Part shown: in pieces, positions 61,090 through 64,000 of the stretch
Numbering within the stretch: position 1 is the first letter of the stretch
How the letters are laid out: each line of letters begins with the position of its first letter
NCBI GenBank assembly: GCA_041874725.1
Contig: CP097466.1
Span: forward strand, 620,001-684,000
Direction of reading: 5' to 3'
DNA length: 64,000 nucleotides
Origin: Duganella sp. BuS-21
GTDB taxonomy: Bacteria > Pseudomonadota > Gammaproteobacteria > Burkholderiales > Burkholderiaceae_D
The notes under the pieces: generated by a model
What the model saw: the letters and a program-made list of their open reading frames with translations, nothing else
Databases searched by the model: none
What the model was told of the DNA's origin: nothing
Program-made: the position numbers and the translations under genes

Positions 61090-61860
61090 TTATTTCACTT
61101 CTTTCCAGAATGACGCATTCAAGCGCCATGCCAGGAAGGCGAAGCAGGTCATGAACAACACGACCACCACGCCCAGTTTTTTGCGGGTCTGCGCTGCAGG
61201 CTCCGCCATCCACTCCATGTAGCCGACCAGGTCGGCCACGGCAGTATCGTAGGCCAGTTTATCCAGCTTGCCCGGCGTGACCTGCGCATAGCCGGCAAAT
61301 TGGTGCGTCATTTTGCCATGCTCATGCTCATGCGGATCGGCCACCTCTTCCATGGTGATTTTCTGTACGCCTTGCAGTTCCCACAGCACGTGCGGCATCG
61401 CCACGTTTTCGACCAGACGGTTGTTCCAGCCGGTCGGACGGGTGTCGTCCTTGTAGAAGCTGCGCAAATACGTGTACAGATAATCGCTGCCGGTGCCGGC
61501 GCCAGACGCTTTCGCGCGCTGGATCACCGACAAGTCCGGTGGCACCACGCCAAACCAGGTTTTCGCATCCTGCGGTTTCATGGTGGTGGTCATCATTTCG
61601 CCGACCTTGTCACCGGTAAACAGCAGATTGGCCTTGATCTGCTCCTCGCTCAAGCCCAGGTCTTTCAGGCGGTTGTAGCGCATGGAGGACGCATTATGAC
61701 AGTTCAGGCAGTAATTGACGAACAGTTTGGCGCCGTGCTGCAGGGCCGCCATGTTATTCGAGCGGTCCGGAGCCTTGTCGAGGGCGACTCCGCCCTCGTT
61801 GGCCAGCGTCAGGCCGGGCAATAATGCCAAGATAGCAAGCAATCGTTTCGGGAAGTTCAT
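61090..61860 (-). CDS. petC: Cytochrome c1 of the bc1 complex
   Basis: A 256-residue cytochrome c1 with a signal peptide (MNFPKRLLAILALLPGLTLA), haem motif CLNCH (51-55), the axial Met region VENVAMPHVLW and a C-terminal membrane anchor (LGVVVVLFMTCFAFLAW). It passes electrons from the Rieske protein to soluble cytochromes. AAAAGGA precedes the ATG. Third gene of the petABC operon. Confidence 0.95.
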   Translation of the reverse strand: MNFPKRLLAILALLPGLTLANEGGVALDKAPDRSNNMAALQHGAKLFVNYCLNCHNASSMRYNRLKDLGLSEEQIKANLLFTGDKVGEMMTTTMKPQDAKTWFGVVPPDLSVIQRAKASGAGTGSDYLYTYLRSFYKDDTRPTGWNNRLVENVAMPHVLWELQGVQKITMEEVADPHEHEHGKMTHQFAGYAQVTPGKLDKLAYDTAVADLVGYMEWMAEPAAQTRKKLGVVVVLFMTCFAFLAWRLNASFWKEVK

Positions 61861-61883
61861 GTGTTGTCCTTTTGAGTACTTTA

Positions 61884-63293
61884 TCAATGGCCGTGGAATA
61901 CCACGCGGTCCGGAACCTTCTTGAACGTGCCCATGGCGCTCCACCATGGCATGAACAGGAAGAAGCTAAAGTACAGCAGGGTGCACACTTGCGAAACCAG
62001 GGTGCGGCCGTCGGTCGGCGCCAGGGTACCGAGGTAGCCCAGGGTCAGGAACGACAGGAAGAACACGGCGTACACATATTTGTGCCAGTCCGGGCGGTAG
62101 CGGATCGACTTCACCGGCGACTTGTCCAGCCAAGGCAGGAAGGCCAGAATCACCACCGAGGAACCGAAGAACACCACGCCCCAGAACTTGGCGTCGAGGA
62201 TCTGCGGCAGCATGCCGATGATGGCCACCAGCGCCACCACCGCGATCACGGTCTTGACGGCGGTCGACAGGCGCGACTTGAGCCAGATGAACACCACGTA
62301 GGCGGCCACGAAGAACATCAGCACCCACATGAAGTCGGCCGTGGTGGCGCGCAGCACCGAGTAGAAGGCGGTGAAGTACCAGGTCGGGGCGATGTGCAGC
62401 GGGGTTTTCAGCGAGTCGCCCGGCAGGAAGTTGTTGTACTCCAGGAAGTAGCCGCCCATTTCCGGCGCGAAGAACACCACCGCGCTGAAGATGGTCAGGA
62501 ACACCGACACGCCGAACAGGTCGTGTACCGTGTAGTACGGGTGCGACGGGATGGAGTCGACCGGGTGGCCGTCCGGGCCCAGGTTATCCTTGACTTCGAT
62601 GCCGTCCGGATTGCTGGAGCCGACTTCATGCAGCGCGATCAAGTGCGCGGCCACCAGGCCCAGCAGCACCAGCGGAATGGCGATCACGTGGAAGGCGAAG
62701 AAGCGGTTCAGGGTGGCGTCGGACACCACGTAGTCGCCGCGGATCCACAGCGACAGGTCAGGGCCGATCAGCGGAATGGCGCCGAACAGGTTGACGATCA
62801 CCTGTGCGCCCCAGTACGACATCTGGCCCCAAGGCAGCAGGTAACCGAAGAACGCTTCGGCCATCAGGCACAGGAAGATGGCGAAACCGAACAGCCAGAT
62901 CAGTTCGCGCGGTTTGCGGTACGAGCCGTACAGCAGGCCGCGCGTCATGTGCAGGTAGACGATGATGAAGAAGGCGGAAGCGCCGGTCGAGTGCATATAG
63001 CGCACCAGCCAGCCCCACGGCACTTCGCGCATGATGTATTCGACCGAGCCGAAGGCCAGGTTGGCGTCCGGCTTGTAGTGCATGGTCAGGAAGATGCCGG
63101 TGACGATCTGCAGCACCAGCACCAACATGGCCAGCGAGCCGAAGATGTACCAGAAATTGAAGTTTTTAGGCGCGTAGTATTTGCCCCATTGATCATTCCA
63201 CAGCTTGGTGAGCGGGAAGCGGTCGTCCACCCAGCCCAGTGCTTTTTGTGCGGCCGGTGCATCGGCCGGGAATTTCGTCTCCTTGAAGCCCAT
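61884..63293 (-). CDS. petB: Cytochrome b of the bc1 complex
   Basis: A 469-residue cytochrome b with eight membrane segments. The haem-binding histidines lie in the paired segments MHSTGASAFFIIVYLHMTRG and FFAFHVIAIPLVLLGLVAAH, and the Qo motif reads APEMGGYF/APTWYFTAFY region near residues 275-305. Proton-pumping core of complex III. It lies 2 bp after petA. Confidence 0.95.
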   Translation of the reverse strand: MGFKETKFPADAPAAQKALGWVDDRFPLTKLWNDQWGKYYAPKNFNFWYIFGSLAMLVLVLQIVTGIFLTMHYKPDANLAFGSVEYIMREVPWGWLVRYMHSTGASAFFIIVYLHMTRGLLYGSYRKPRELIWLFGFAIFLCLMAEAFFGYLLPWGQMSYWGAQVIVNLFGAIPLIGPDLSLWIRGDYVVSDATLNRFFAFHVIAIPLVLLGLVAAHLIALHEVGSSNPDGIEVKDNLGPDGHPVDSIPSHPYYTVHDLFGVSVFLTIFSAVVFFAPEMGGYFLEYNNFLPGDSLKTPLHIAPTWYFTAFYSVLRATTADFMWVLMFFVAAYVVFIWLKSRLSTAVKTVIAVVALVAIIGMLPQILDAKFWGVVFFGSSVVILAFLPWLDKSPVKSIRYRPDWHKYVYAVFFLSFLTLGYLGTLAPTDGRTLVSQVCTLLYFSFFLFMPWWSAMGTFKKVPDRVVFHGH

Positions 63294-63295
63294 GG

Positions 63296-63904
63296 TTATG
63301 CCTCGCCTTTCTCGTCTTTACCAATCACCAGCCTGGTGTCGCTCAGAAACATATAGCGGGGAACCTGCAGATTGTCCGGCGCCGGCTTGTTCTTGAACAC
63401 GCGGCCGGCCATGTCGAAGGTGGAGCCATGGCAAGGGCAGAGGAAGCCGCCTTCCCAGTCGTCCGGCAGCGATGGCTGCGGGCCGGGGGTGAATTTGGAC
63501 GAGGGCGAGCAGCCCAGGTGGGTACAGATGCCGACCGCGACCAGCAGCTCGGGCTTGCGCGAGCGCCATTCGTTGCGGGCGTATTCCGGGGTGAATTCGT
63601 CGGGATTGCGCTTGGATTCAGCGTCGGCCACTTTGCCGTCGGTTTTCTTCAGCGACGCCACCATTTCAGGGGTGCGCTTGAGGATCCAGACCGGCTTGCC
63701 GCGCCATTCCACGGTTTTCATTTCACCGGGATTGAGTGCGGAGATATCTACTTCGACCGGCGCACCGGCCGCTTTCGCGCGCTCGGAAGGCTGGAAGGTG
63801 CTTACTAATGCGCCTGCGGTGCAAAGACCTACGACACCGCCGGCTGCGCCTGTTGCTACAAGCAAACCACGACGGCCTGAATCGACCTGCTTTTCGTTAC
63901 CCAT
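63296..63904 (-). CDS. petA: Rieske iron-sulfur subunit of the bc1 complex
   Basis: A 202-residue Rieske protein with a twin-arginine signal (SGRRGLLVATGAAGG) and one membrane anchor. The [2Fe-2S] ligands are CTHLGC (Cys127, His129, Cys132) and CPCHG (Cys156, Cys158, His159). First gene of petABC; the 96 bp upstream to the window end should contain the promoter. Confidence 0.95.
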   Translation of the reverse strand: MGNEKQVDSGRRGLLVATGAAGGVVGLCTAGALVSTFQPSERAKAAGAPVEVDISALNPGEMKTVEWRGKPVWILKRTPEMVASLKKTDGKVADAESKRNPDEFTPEYARNEWRSRKPELLVAVGICTHLGCSPSSKFTPGPQPSLPDDWEGGFLCPCHGSTFDMAGRVFKNKPAPDNLQVPRYMFLSDTRLVIGKDEKGEA

Positions 63905-64000
63905 ACAAACCCCAATCAGTCAAAGTGCGAACAAAATCTTGAGAACTGTGTACAAACCTGAAAGCTGACAACTGGAAAAAGCACGAAATCCAGCAACCTT

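Overview
The window looks like chromosome of a GC-rich betaproteobacterium of the order Burkholderiales, most likely Oxalobacteraceae (Massilia/Duganella/Janthinobacterium type). The pointers are the petABC cluster next to sspA-sspB, a fused indolepyruvate ferredoxin oxidoreductase beside icmF, a compact Tad locus, a DUF4214/RTX protein and many chemotaxis and c-di-GMP genes. This placement is by gene content only; no marker gene was compared.

Layout. 1-2.5 kb: end of a cheR-cheB-hybrid kinase cluster. 2.6-4.7 kb: an EF-hand protein and an S10 peptidase lipoprotein. 4.7-12.7 kb: a divergent purine-type regulon around a GntR repressor. To the left lie a Tsx-like porin, a BMP binding protein, a Rieske oxygenase and a nucleoside/guanine deaminase; to the right lie the ABC ATPase and two permeases. 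12.8-14.8 kb: an Aer-like chemoreceptor and a ferredoxin. 14.8-22.3 kb: a mixed region with a DUF4214 protein, a decayed AraC/CMD gene pair, a 14-bp tandem repeat, a MoaD-like protein paired with a beta-propeller, a UlaG-like hydrolase, a LacI regulator and an antitoxin-like gene. 22.4-30.4 kb: icmF, the indolepyruvate oxidoreductase and a LysR regulator, all leftward. 30.5-32.8 kb: an HD-GYP phosphodiesterase and a diguanylate cyclase that converge. 33-43 kb: a Tad/Flp pilus operon. 43-48 kb: a head-GIN protein, LysR/hydrolase, a solute-binding protein and a dienelactone hydrolase. 48.2-49.1 kb: two related small genes facing each other and a broken toxin-antitoxin gene.

From 49305 to 59722 sits a complete filamentous (inovirus) prophage of about 10.4 kb inserted in the 3' end of a tRNA-Thr(UGU) gene. 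It is bounded by 46-bp identical att repeats and encodes a tyrosine integrase, repressor, excisionase-like protein, Rep, ssDNA-binding protein, major coat, TspB/pIII-like adsorption protein, pVI-like protein, Zot and its own secretin. It also carries two accessory genes and several very small coupled genes, including one of 31 codons. The element brings a terminator that replaces the one the tRNA lost on integration.

59.8-64 kb: sspB, sspA and the cytochrome bc1 operon petABC.

Three copies of a REP-like double-hairpin repeat lie at gene 3' ends; one supplies the last codons and stop of a gene. The parts most worth following are the prophage's accessory and regulatory structure, the Rieske oxygenase in the purine regulon, the MoaD-propeller pair, the paralogous small-gene pair at 48.2-48.6 kb, and a Tad operon without visible minor pilins but with an extra AAA ATPase.
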